A stretch of 6,605 bases of DNA from JARDZI01 sp041639705 (GCA_041639705.1 JBEQBT010000194.1:1-6605); one strand, 5' to 3'; counted from the first letter of the stretch, positions 1-6,069 are shown. Program-made: numbers and translations. Notes: a model not told the origin generated them from the sequence alone.

Positions 1-62
1 CTCCTTTGTATTTAATGCGGTTGGCGAACCTGCATTTATTTTATCAAAGGAGGTTATTTTTT
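1..62 (+). terminator. stem-loop with T-rich tail, likely intrinsic terminator
   Basis: An outer 8-bp stem pairs CTCCTTTG (1-8) with CAAAGGAG (45-52). An inner stem pairs AATGC+GGTT (14-22) with AACC+GCATT (27-36), with loop GGCG and one bulged T at 31. The T-rich run GTTATTTTTTT follows at 53-63. Read on the plus strand, this has the shape of a rho-independent terminator for a gene left of the window. The two stems are separated by unpaired A/T-rich bases, so it may instead be one of the palindromic repeats that fill 1-335. The AAAGGAGG string at 46-53 looks like a ribosome binding site but no start codon follows at a usable distance. Confidence 0.5.
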
Positions 63-89
63 TCCACTCATAGCTAAAAGCCTTTTGGA

Positions 90-110
90 ACCACGGGCAT
101 AGCCCGTGGT
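90..110. repeat. compact GC-rich hairpin repeat
   Basis: A perfect 9-bp stem pairs ACCACGGGC (90-98) with GCCCGTGGT (102-110), with a 3-nt loop ATA. It is much richer in G+C than the DNA around it and has no T-run on either side, so it is unlikely to be a terminator. It looks like a REP-type dispersed palindrome, but only one copy is in the window, so that class is an inference. Confidence 0.6.
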
Positions 111-122
111 ATTCGTTACACA

Positions 123-205
123 AAAAGATTCTTCGCTAAGGCTCAGAATGACAATTTACTAAAAAAAGTGTGTCATTCTGAGGGCTTTATGCGGTCGAAT
201 CTTTT
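123..205. repeat. long imperfect inverted repeat, dispersed-repeat type
   Basis: Two paired blocks form a long hairpin. The outer block is AAAAGATTC (123-131) with GAATCTTTT (197-205), 9 bp. The inner block is CTCAGAATGACA (142-153) with TGTCATTCTGAG (171-182), 12 bp perfect. Between them is an asymmetric unpaired section (132-141 against 183-196). The loop 154-170 is A/T-rich. The wording TGTCATTCTGAG...GAATCTTTT resembles intergenic repeats I know from many Clostridia and other bacteria. There is no coding potential. It is probably a non-autonomous repeat rather than a regulator of the flanking DNA. Confidence 0.7.
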
Positions 206-234
206 ATGCTTCCAGGTTTAGTTTATTTCAGCTA

Positions 235-329
235 TTATGCGACAGCCCCTTTGGTACTAACATTCTTTTAAAATATCTTTAGAACTGGGTTGTCTCAATT
301 TTACTAAAAAATTTTTTTGATTCAACCCC
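235..329. repeat. inverted transposon-end-like sequences
   Basis: Three short ends face one another. GACAGCCC (241-248) is complementary to GGGTTGTC (287-294) with one G.T pair. GGGTTG (287-292) is also complementary to CAACCC (323-328), with a second paired block TCAA (295-298) / TTGA (317-320). Read on the minus strand, 249-235 is GGGGCTGTCGCATAA, and the plus strand from 287 is GGGTTGTCTCAA. Both resemble terminal repeats of IS1182-like insertion sequences. No transposase is present, so at most these are remnants left after loss of the element body. The family match is from memory and not confirmed. Confidence 0.4.
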
Positions 330-335
330 TGTTTT

Positions 336-563
336 TTACCTTTCCCTACACTCTCCTAAATATGCTTTTTTTACTTCATTATTAGAAAGCAGCTCTCGCT
401 CAGTACCTTTAAGTATTATTCTACCTGTCTCCATTAAATAACCAACATCAGCAATATGGAGGGCAACATTGGCATTTTGCTCAATTAACAGTATTGTTAC
501 CCCTTGTTTGTGAATCTCCTGTATTATACTGAATATTTCCTTCAATAGCAGGGGTGCAAGTCC
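336..563 (-). pseudogene. livF: 5'-truncated remnant of branched-chain amino acid ABC transporter ATPase (LivF-like)
   Basis: The minus-strand reading frame gives GLAPLLLKEIFSIIQEI followed by GVTILLIEQNANVAL, a glycine-rich LMETGRIILKGT segment and a short tail to a TAA stop. This is the last third of LivF, the ATPase of the high-affinity branched-chain amino acid importer. GLAP is the end of the DEPSxGLAP Walker B/D-loop segment, and EQN is the LivF-style H-loop region (IEQN replaces the usual histidine motif). Walker A, the Q-loop, the ABC signature and the Walker B acid are all missing, because recognisable homology stops at about 563 and an in-frame TGA lies just upstream at 567-569. A TTG codon at 545 could start a 69-residue frame, but no working ATPase could result. 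No other liv gene is present. It lies 33 bp after the exporter operon on the same strand, next to transposon-like ends. Confidence 0.8.
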
Positions 564-596
564 AATAAGTCATATGGCTGCCACTTTTACATTATT

Positions 597-1727
597 TTAA
601 TCAAGTTTTTTTCTAAACCTTAATATGGAAAGTATAAATAATATAGTTCCTTCTGCAAATAATATTAAAACATCATTCAGTATAAGATCAAGTGATGCTC
701 CTTTGGAAATGATACCTCTTAGTATTACTAAAAAATATGTTATAGGAAATACATTACCTAATAGTCTAACAAACAAGGGCATTGCTTCTCTTGGAAACAT
801 AAATCCTGATAGAAGTACGCTTGGTAATATTATCAGAATTGACATTTGCATTGCCTGAAGTTGATTTTGGGCTATTGTAGATATTAGTATTCCCATAGCC
901 AAGGCGCATATTACAAACCCTAGTCCAAGTATAATAAGAAGTGGTATGCTTCCCTGAATAGGAACCTTAAACCACCAGGTTCCGAAAAAAGTAGCAATCA
1001 GTAAATCTATGAAGCCTATGAATGTATAGGGAATTAACTTTCCAAATATTAGCTCAAATGGTTTAACAGGTGTTACAATTAGTTGCTCTATTGTTCCCTT
1101 TTCCTTTTCTCTAACCAGTGCAAATGCTATTAGCATTACTGTGATATTCTGCATTATTAAACCAATAAGCCCTGGTATTGTAAAATTTGCAGATTTGAGT
1201 TGAGGGTTATATAAAACCTGGCTTTTAATATCAATTGGCTCCTGCAGCATCCTGGCTCCACTTTTCACAAGTTTTTCTATCTTTAGACCTGATGAAAAAG
1301 CTTGTGCAGTAAATATACCTGATGAGTATGCTGTTCTAGCTATGGAGGGATCAGAACCATCAACTACTATAAGCATCTCCGGCTTTTCGTTTCTGCTTAT
1401 TCCTTCATTAAAACCACTTTTTATTACTATCCCGGCCTTAACCCTATTTGAGTCAATTTCTTTTTTTAGTTCCTCTATGTTTGAAACATATGTTACAACA
1501 TCAAAGTAATTTGAATTTTTAAACGTCTCAACAGCATTTCTGCTCATTTCGGTTCTATCCATATCAAGTACCGCTGTTTTTATATGATCAATATTAGTGT
1601 TAACAGCATACCCAAAAAGCAGTATCATAATAACTGGAGCAACAAATCCCATCATGAGGCTTGGTTTATCCCTTTTTATGTGAATTATTTCTTTTTTTAT
1701 TATGGCAAATAACCTCTTAAAACTCAT
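597..1727 (-). CDS. ABC-2 type transporter permease (YhhJ/YbhS/YbhR-like)
   Basis: This is the membrane subunit of an ABC exporter, 376 residues, the usual length for the family. A cytoplasmic basic N-terminus (KKEIIHIKRDKPS, 11-23) leads into TM1 (about 24-43). A large extracytoplasmic domain (about 44-180) follows, then five helices at about 183-204, 232-253, 261-285, 293-311 and 347-368. The REKEKGTIEQLIVTP stretch (206-220) is the conserved coupling segment that contacts the ATPase. LSGFMFPREAMP (306-317) and FPITYFLVILRGI (327-339) are also family signatures. The ATG is preceded by GGGGAGAG at 7-nt-range spacing, lying inside the end of the ATPase gene, whose stop is one base away, so the two are probably translationally coupled. 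YbhGFSR has two permeases, while YhiI-RbbA-YhhJ has one; here only one is present, so it probably acts as a homodimer. The substrate is unknown. Confidence 0.93.
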   Translation of the reverse strand: MSFKRLFAIIKKEIIHIKRDKPSLMMGFVAPVIMILLFGYAVNTNIDHIKTAVLDMDRTEMSRNAVETFKNSNYFDVVTYVSNIEELKKEIDSNRVKAGIVIKSGFNEGISRNEKPEMLIVVDGSDPSIARTAYSSGIFTAQAFSSGLKIEKLVKSGARMLQEPIDIKSQVLYNPQLKSANFTIPGLIGLIMQNITVMLIAFALVREKEKGTIEQLIVTPVKPFELIFGKLIPYTFIGFIDLLIATFFGTWWFKVPIQGSIPLLIILGLGFVICALAMGILISTIAQNQLQAMQMSILIILPSVLLSGFMFPREAMPLFVRLLGNVFPITYFLVILRGIISKGASLDLILNDVLILFAEGTILFILSILRFRKKLD

Positions 1728-1728
1728 A

Positions 1729-2514
1729 TTACTCTCCCCTTAAGAATTTTATTTTATCAAAGGAATGTTCAATTCTTTCTCCTGTTATTTCTTCAACATA
1801 TTTGATAAACACATCCTCGAGATTATCTAGCCCTGCTTTTTTTATTGCCTCCTCTGTACTTGATACATCCAACAATTTACTGTTAAATATAAAACCAAGT
1901 GTATCGCATGTTTGAGCCTCATCCATATAATGTGTAGTAACTAATATTGTAATACCTTGATTTGAGAGCATATGTATTATCTTCCAAAACACCCTTCTTG
2001 ATACAGGGTCAACACCTGCAGTAGGTTCATCTAGTACCAGAAGTTCTGGTTTATGAATTAATGCGCATCCAAGAGCAAGCCTTTGCTTCCACCCACCTGA
2101 CAGGGTTCTTGTGATTACATTTTCCTTTCCTTTAAGATCAGCAAGTTCAACAAGCTGTTCAATCCTGGTATGGAGTTCTTTTTTCCCTACTCCATATATT
2201 TCCCCATAAAATTTCAAATTTTCAACAACAGTTAAATCCTCATAAAGGCTGAATCTTTGGGACATATATCCTATTTTTTTCTTTATTTTTTCGCTTTCCC
2301 TGTTAACATCATATCCAAGAACCGTCCCTTTACCAGAGGTTGGTGTCAATACTCCACAAAGCATCCTTATGGTAGTGGATTTTCCAGAACCATTGGGACC
2401 AAGAAAACCAAATATGCTTCCTTTTTTTATTTTAAAGCTAATGTTATCAACTGCAGTGATGCTTCCAAATTTTTTTGTTAGTTTCTCAACCTCAACTACA
2501 TATTCATTAATCAT
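1729..2514 (-). CDS. ABC exporter ATP-binding protein
   Basis: This is the nucleotide-binding subunit that powers the ABC-2 permease encoded next to it; 261 residues, one ABC domain with a short C-terminal extension. All catalytic motifs are intact: Walker A GPNGSGKST (39-47), Q-loop glutamine Q86 in GYMSQRF, signature LSGGWKQRL (138-146), Walker B LLVLDEP (158-164) with catalytic E163, D-loop AGVDP (166-170) and switch histidine H195 in VTTHYMDEA. The motif style is that of the CcmA/DrrA/YbhF group of export ATPases. E. coli YbhF and RbbA are larger fused proteins; this one is a single domain. The ATG overlaps the end of the lipoprotein gene by 8 bp (the GTGAATGATTAA junction), with GAGGTGAGG as the ribosome binding site. 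The tight packing implies fixed stoichiometry within one mRNA. Confidence 0.95.
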   Translation of the reverse strand: MINEYVVEVEKLTKKFGSITAVDNISFKIKKGSIFGFLGPNGSGKSTTIRMLCGVLTPTSGKGTVLGYDVNRESEKIKKKIGYMSQRFSLYEDLTVVENLKFYGEIYGVGKKELHTRIEQLVELADLKGKENVITRTLSGGWKQRLALGCALIHKPELLVLDEPTAGVDPVSRRVFWKIIHMLSNQGITILVTTHYMDEAQTCDTLGFIFNSKLLDVSSTEEAIKKAGLDNLEDVFIKYVEEITGERIEHSFDKIKFLRGE

Positions 2515-3253
2515 TCACCCTCACCTCTGCGATCATTCCTGGCTTTATGTTTTCATTCCCAGCAATAGCTATCTTTATTCCATATACTATATTGGATTTA
2601 TCCTCCACTGTCTCAACATTTTTGGGTGTAAACTGTCCTGATGTATCAATTTTTACAATTTGACCTGTAACATATTTATCAGCCTGAGAGCTTAAATAAA
2701 CCTGAAGTTTATCATCTAGATTAAATTTTGAGAGGTATTTTTCAGGTACAAATATTTTTAAATAAAATTTACTATTGTCCATTATATTAAACAGTTGTGT
2801 GCCCTGAATAACTATTTCTCCTTTTTTAAAGTTTTCATTTAATATAACACCATTGATAGGAGCAGTTACAATAGATTTTTTTATATTTTCTTCTATCATT
2901 TCCAATGATTTATTCATCGAATCAATATTATATTGAGCCAACTTAATACTTTCATCATTACCTTTGTCCTCTGCCATCTTTAATTGTACCTCTAAACCTT
3001 TAATCTGAATTTCTAATTGGCTCTTTTGTAACTGAAGTATTGTGTCATCAAGTGTATAAACAATATCTCCAGTTTTTACTGTACTTCCCTCTGATCTGGT
3101 TATTCCTGTAACCCTTCCAGTACTTTCAGCTGAAACATTTGTGATATCTCCTTCTAAATTTCCAACAAAAACAACTTTACCACTTTTTTCTACGCCGCAG
3201 CCACCTAAAACTAATAAAATAAATAATATGAATAATAACATATACTTACGCAT
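2507..3253 (-). CDS. membrane-fusion (HlyD-like) lipoprotein of ABC exporter
   Basis: This is the periplasmic-adaptor-like subunit of the exporter, 248 residues from the chosen start. It begins with a lipoprotein signal (MRKYMLLFILFILLVLGGC; lipobox LGGC with C19), so it should be anchored outside the membrane. Two biotinyl-lipoyl-like halves lie at about 41-69 (ESTGRVTGITRSEGSTVKTG) and 126-158 (SIVTAPINGVILNE), joined by a helical hairpin at about 71-125. A beta-barrel region carries the FTPKNVET motif (208-215) typical of the YbhG/YhiI group and ends in GMIAEVRV. It is shorter than YbhG because the coiled coil is short, which fits a Gram-positive cell without an outer membrane to span. The ATG at 3253 is preferred: AAAGGAG lies about 10 nt upstream. 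An in-frame GTG at 3262 sits only 1-2 nt from that site. It is the first gene of the operon. Confidence 0.92.
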   Translation of the reverse strand: MRKYMLLFILFILLVLGGCGVEKSGKVVFVGNLEGDITNVSAESTGRVTGITRSEGSTVKTGDIVYTLDDTILQLQKSQLEIQIKGLEVQLKMAEDKGNDESIKLAQYNIDSMNKSLEMIEENIKKSIVTAPINGVILNENFKKGEIVIQGTQLFNIMDNSKFYLKIFVPEKYLSKFNLDDKLQVYLSSQADKYVTGQIVKIDTSGQFTPKNVETVEDKSNIVYGIKIAIAGNENIKPGMIAEVRVND

Positions 3254-3324
3254 TATTTTCACTCTCCTTTTAGATTATGCTCTTTAATAATATAACTATA
3301 TCCCCTTCCTTAACAATACCACTT

Positions 3325-3354
3325 TTTATTCTTGTAACCTATACAATATGTCAA
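3325..3354 (-). promoter_or_regulatory. probable promoter of the exporter operon with internal dyad
   Basis: On the minus strand a consensus -35 box TTGACA (3354-3349) is followed after 18 nt by AATAAA (3330-3325), a four-of-six -10 box. Within the spacer lies an inverted repeat TTGTA-5nt-TACAA (3332-3346). A dyad between the -35 and -10 boxes is where repressors or MerR-type activators often bind, so regulated expression is plausible, but no regulator gene is in the window. The leader to the ATG is about 65-70 nt and has no recognisable riboswitch. Confidence 0.5.
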
Positions 3355-3360
3355 TATATT

Positions 3361-3388
3361 TTGATACAGCTATAACCTTTTTTATCTT
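3361..3388 (+). promoter_or_regulatory. possible promoter of the small unknown gene
   Basis: TTGATA (3361-3366) and TATCTT (3383-3388) are spaced by 16 nt, four-of-six or better for each box. The -35 box is back to back with that of the exporter operon: TGTCAA (3349-3354) and TTGATA (3361-3366) form an imperfect dyad 6 bp apart. A small hairpin ACATG-CAC-CATGT (3401-3413) lies in the predicted 5' leader. In A/T-rich DNA such matches occur by chance, so this is moderate support only. Confidence 0.4.
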
Positions 3389-3452
3389 CGAATTTGTGGG
3401 ACATGCACCATGTTAAGGTCGCCTAAGTATTATGGATATAGAGGGTGATTAT

Positions 3453-3788
3453 ATGGCAAGAAAATATGATCCAAGAAAAATCATGTACAAAATTTGGAAA
3501 ATATGCAGTAATCCGTTGAAGCTATCCATAACACATGAAAGTAATAATGGAAGATATGTGCTGGCTGATAATACAAGATTATATGCTAGAATACTTGACT
3601 TGAACGAAGAAACCATATATGCAGCAACCTATATATTAAATGTACTGAAGCTAGGAGGGCCATGGCATAAGTATACTGGAGGGCAGGAAAAAAAGATGGA
3701 GTTCTTTACAAAAGTAAAAACGATTTGGTATACAGATAAGGAAAGTAAGGAATTTCACATTGAGGAATATGAACAGAAACAAAAATAG
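3453..3788 (+). CDS. small hypothetical protein, function unknown
   Basis: This is a 111-residue soluble protein that I do not recognise. It has a basic, aromatic N-terminus (MARKYDPRKIMYKIWKI), a central part with RLYARILDLNEETIYAA and LGGPWHKYTGG, and a strongly charged C-terminus rich in E and K. There is no signal peptide, no membrane segment and only one cysteine (in KICSNP). The start at 3453 is chosen because GAGGGTG lies 6-8 nt before it; an in-frame ATG at 3432 would add seven residues (MDIEGDY) but has no good binding site. The gene stands alone, divergent from the exporter operon and closed by a strong terminator, so it is a monocistronic unit. Codon use looks like that of its neighbours. 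The shared promoter region could mean coregulation with the exporter, but nothing in the protein itself supports that. Confidence 0.75.
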   Translation: MARKYDPRKIMYKIWKICSNPLKLSITHESNNGRYVLADNTRLYARILDLNEETIYAATYILNVLKLGGPWHKYTGGQEKKMEFFTKVKTIWYTDKESKEFHIEEYEQKQK

Positions 3789-3806
3789 GTCTCTTTATTT
3801 AGCATT

Positions 3807-3856
3807 AAAAAGCCTTAAATTTTAGAATGTTAACTCTAATAATTTAAGGCTTTTTT
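3807..3856. terminator. strong hairpin terminator, probably bidirectional
   Basis: A perfect 15-bp stem pairs AAAAAGCCTTAAATT (3807-3821) with AATTTAAGGCTTTTT (3841-3855). It is extended inward by TTAGA (3822-3826) / TCTAA (3835-3839) with one bulged T at 3840. On the plus strand the stem ends in a run of six T, starting 18 bp after the stop of the small unknown gene. Read on the minus strand it also ends in five T (from the A-run at 3807-3811), so it may stop transcripts leaving ptsI, which has no other obvious terminator. Confidence 0.88.
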
Positions 3857-3901
3857 GGCATATTTTTTATTGGCTTGCTAAAATTTTTTTCAGTCAATTT
3901 C

Positions 3902-4017
3902 ATTGTGAGGGTGAAAGTTGTTTGCGGGTATTTTACACAATCAACTTAGGGATGACAAAATCCCAAGTACCCTCAGGCGAAAACTTTTCGCCCCTACATT
4001 ATGGGAGTATGAGTTTT
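3902..4017. repeat. cluster of palindromes between ptsI and the terminator
   Basis: Three structures lie in tandem. ATTGTG (3902-3907) pairs with CACAAT (3936-3941). ACTT-A-GGGAT (3944-3953) pairs with ATCCC-AAGT (3960-3968) around loop GACAAA with one bulged A. GGCGAAAA (3976-3983) pairs perfectly with TTTTCGCC (3985-3992) around a single C. The minus strand reads TGTAGGGGC into the last palindrome, a wording I associate with dispersed intergenic repeats of Clostridia. There is no T-run, so these are not clear terminators for ptsI. No open frame here is supported as a gene. Confidence 0.6.
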
Positions 4018-4025
4018 CAACAATT

Positions 4026-5732
4026 TTAATTAAAGCTTTTGCTAATACATTCTTTAATTTCTTTCGATGTGCTAAATGTAAGCACCTCATCTGCAATTTC
4101 CTTTGCTTTTTTAAATTCCAAACCTCTAACAAGCTTCCTTACACTCAGGACTGATGCTGAACTCATGCTAAATTCATCAAGTCCTAGTCCAAGAAGTAGA
4201 GGTATTGCTAACTGGTCCCCTGCCATTTCTCCACACATTCCAACCATTATTCCCTCTTTATGTCCGTTATCTATTACCATTTTAATAAGTCTTATCACAG
4301 CAGGATTATATGGGTCATACATATAAGAAATTTTTTCATTCATTCTATCAACTGCAAGTGAATACTGTACCAAATCATTTGTTCCTATACTAAAGAAATC
4401 AACATGCTTTGCAAGAATGTCAGATATAACAGCAGCAGAGGGTATTTCTATCATTATACCTACCTGAACCTCCTCACTAAATGCTATTCCTTCATTTCTA
4501 AGCTCCTGTTTAACTTCTTCAATGACCTCTTTTGCAGAAAGTATTTCTTGAAGGCCAGAAATCATAGGAAACATTATTTTAAGCTTTCCATATATGGAAG
4601 CCCTGTATAGTGCCCTAAGCTGTATTTTAAATATATCCTTTCTATCGAGGCATATTCTTATAGCCCTGTATCCTAAAAAAGGATTCATTTCCTCTCCAAT
4701 AGGAAGGTATGAAAGCTTCTTATCCCCTCCTATATCAAGGGTTCTTATTATTATAGGTTTGTCTTTCATTCCTTCAAGAACTTCCCTGTAGGACTGGAAT
4801 TGTTCCTCCTCTGTAGGCATGATGTCCCTGTCCATATATAAAAATTCAGTTCTGAAAAGTCCTACACCTTCTGCTCCATTTTTAATTGCTCCTGAAACAT
4901 CCTTAGGACTTCCTATGTTTGCAGCAAGCTCAACTAATTTTCCATCAAGTGTTATTGATTCTGCATCCTTATAGACAATAAGTTCATTTTTGTATTTAAC
5001 TATTTCATCAATTTTCTTATCATATTCATCAACAATTCCCTTTTCAGGGTTTATAATTACAATTCCTTTGTCTCCATCTACTATTAAAAAATCACCATTT
5101 TTAATATTTGCAGTTCCATCTTGTGTTCCAACAACAGCTGGAATTTCAAGTGTTCGTGCCATTATTGCAGAGTGTGAGGTTCTTCCACCCACATCTGTAA
5201 CAAAGCCTTGAACCATCTCTCTATCCATTTGTGCAGTGTCAGAAGGAGTTAGATCCTTAGCCACAATAACACACTTTTCATATATTTCACTAAGGCTTGT
5301 ATCATTTACCCCAAGAAGTATGTTTGATATTCTTCCTCCAATATCCTTTACATCAGATGCTCTTTCCCTCATATATTCATTGTCCATCTGTTCAAAAATT
5401 CCTATAAACATATCAACTGTTGTTTTCAGTGCATATTCAGCATTCACCTTTTCATTTTCTATCTGCATTTTTACTGCACCTGTTAATTCAGGGTCATCAA
5501 GCATCATAATATGTGCATCAAAAATGGCTGCCTTATCCTTGCCTAATTTTTTTTCAGTTAAATTCTTTATTTTATTTACCTGTTCCTTTGCTACTTCAAC
5601 AGCTTTTGAAAAACGTTCTTTTTCAGCTTCAATATTGTCTATTTTTTTACTATGAATTTCAATTACCTTTTTTTCCACAACCAGTGCTTTACCTATTGCT
5701 ATTCCCGATGATGCAGCTACTCCCTTTATCAT
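4026..5732 (-). CDS. ptsI: phosphoenolpyruvate-protein phosphotransferase (PTS Enzyme I)
   Basis: Enzyme I takes phosphate from phosphoenolpyruvate and passes it to HPr, the first step of sugar uptake through the phosphotransferase system; it is cytoplasmic and dimeric. The 568 residues match the usual length of about 570-575. The N-terminal HPr-binding helical domain comes first, then the swivelling domain with the phosphorylated histidine H187 in GGRTSHSAIMARTLEIP. The C-terminal PEP-binding barrel follows: GVGLFRTEFLYMDRD (289-303), IIIRTLDIGGDKKL (327-340, R330), the magnesium ligand E429 in MIEIPSAA, DFFSIGTNDLVQYSLAVDR (445-463) with N452/D453, and the active-site C500 in GMCGEMAGD. All key residues are present, so it should be active. 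The ATG follows GGAAGGTG. It is monocistronic here: no ptsH (HPr) lies upstream, as is also known in some clostridia such as C. acetobutylicum. Confidence 0.98.
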   Translation of the reverse strand: MIKGVAASSGIAIGKALVVEKKVIEIHSKKIDNIEAEKERFSKAVEVAKEQVNKIKNLTEKKLGKDKAAIFDAHIMMLDDPELTGAVKMQIENEKVNAEYALKTTVDMFIGIFEQMDNEYMRERASDVKDIGGRISNILLGVNDTSLSEIYEKCVIVAKDLTPSDTAQMDREMVQGFVTDVGGRTSHSAIMARTLEIPAVVGTQDGTANIKNGDFLIVDGDKGIVIINPEKGIVDEYDKKIDEIVKYKNELIVYKDAESITLDGKLVELAANIGSPKDVSGAIKNGAEGVGLFRTEFLYMDRDIMPTEEEQFQSYREVLEGMKDKPIIIRTLDIGGDKKLSYLPIGEEMNPFLGYRAIRICLDRKDIFKIQLRALYRASIYGKLKIMFPMISGLQEILSAKEVIEEVKQELRNEGIAFSEEVQVGIMIEIPSAAVISDILAKHVDFFSIGTNDLVQYSLAVDRMNEKISYMYDPYNPAVIRLIKMVIDNGHKEGIMVGMCGEMAGDQLAIPLLLGLGLDEFSMSSASVLSVRKLVRGLEFKKAKEIADEVLTFSTSKEIKECISKSFN

Positions 5733-5822
5733 TTAATCACCTTCCATTGTATATTATTAAAATCTATGATATTTATTAAATTGAATATTATGAAATCAAG
5801 TTAGAATTATTAATATAATAAC

Positions 5823-5851
5823 ATATTAAACAACATCATCCTTCATTTCAA
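5823..5851 (-). promoter_or_regulatory. ptsI: possible ptsI promoter
   Basis: On the minus strand TTGAAA (5851-5846) and TAATAT (5828-5823) are separated by 17 nt, which would place the transcript start near 5816 and leave a leader of about 85 nt. A second, weaker candidate starts with TTGATT closer to the gene. The region is very A/T-rich, so chance matches are likely. I see no antiterminator (RAT-like) hairpin or catabolite-response element in the leader. Confidence 0.4.
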
Positions 5852-5929
5852 TATTTTTATTATTATTTATCATTTATTTGAATTTGTTTAAGCCATTATT
5901 TAAAAAGAATGTGTTGCAATTAAAAACGA

Positions 5930-6069
5930 AACTATTATAGAACTATAGTGGTGATGCCGACATTGCATTAACTGTGCAAGCGATACCTGTATCAATAGCA
6001 AGTATTACTTATACCGTAAATGCCCAGCCGATGTAGGCATCGGCCACTACAAATATATTCAACTATTAT
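5930..6069. mobile_element. small palindromic MITE-like element with 9-bp flanking repeats
   Basis: The ends are imperfect inverted repeats: TAGTGG-T-GATGCCGACAT (5946-5962) against the complement of 6049-6031, TAGTGGCCGATGCCTACAT. Internal hairpins are TTGCA/TGCAA (5963-5979), GATAC-CT-GTATC (5982-5993) and GCCGATG-TAGG-CATCGGC (6027-6044). The same 9 bases AACTATTAT lie on both sides, at 5930-5938 and 6061-6069, as a target duplication would. The element is about 100-120 bp, has no open frame and is richer in G+C than its surroundings. It sits directly after the stop of the MFS gene. The 9-mer is A/T-rich and 7 bp separate it from the left palindrome, so the duplication is not certain. Confidence 0.55.

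Noticed and set aside
14..36. GGTTCGCCAACC on the minus strand looks like a tRNA T-arm
   Set aside because: No acceptor, D-arm or anticodon arm can be built around it; it is the inner stem of the terminator-like hairpin.
45..54. AAAGGAGG as a ribosome binding site on the plus strand
   Set aside because: No start codon follows within usable distance, and the bases are explained as the right arm of the stem-loop with 1-8.
625..858. Plus-strand open frame inside the permease gene, and similar ones inside the ATPase at 2257-2641
   Set aside because: These are antisense to genes with intact family motifs and have no start signal or recognisable product.
3254..3320. Possible riboswitch in the exporter leader
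   Set aside because: The leader is under 70 nt, A/T-rich and lacks any conserved aptamer core or terminator-antiterminator pair that I can see.
3918..4154. Open frame on the plus strand across the end of ptsI and the adjacent repeat, and a second on the minus strand at 3941-4132
   Set aside because: They overlap the well-supported ptsI 3' end in other frames, run through palindromic repeat DNA, and encode no recognisable protein.
5236..5655. A 139-residue open frame antisense to ptsI
   Set aside because: It is serine/phenylalanine/isoleucine-rich, as expected from the complement of A/T-rich coding DNA, with no ribosome binding site and full overlap with ptsI.
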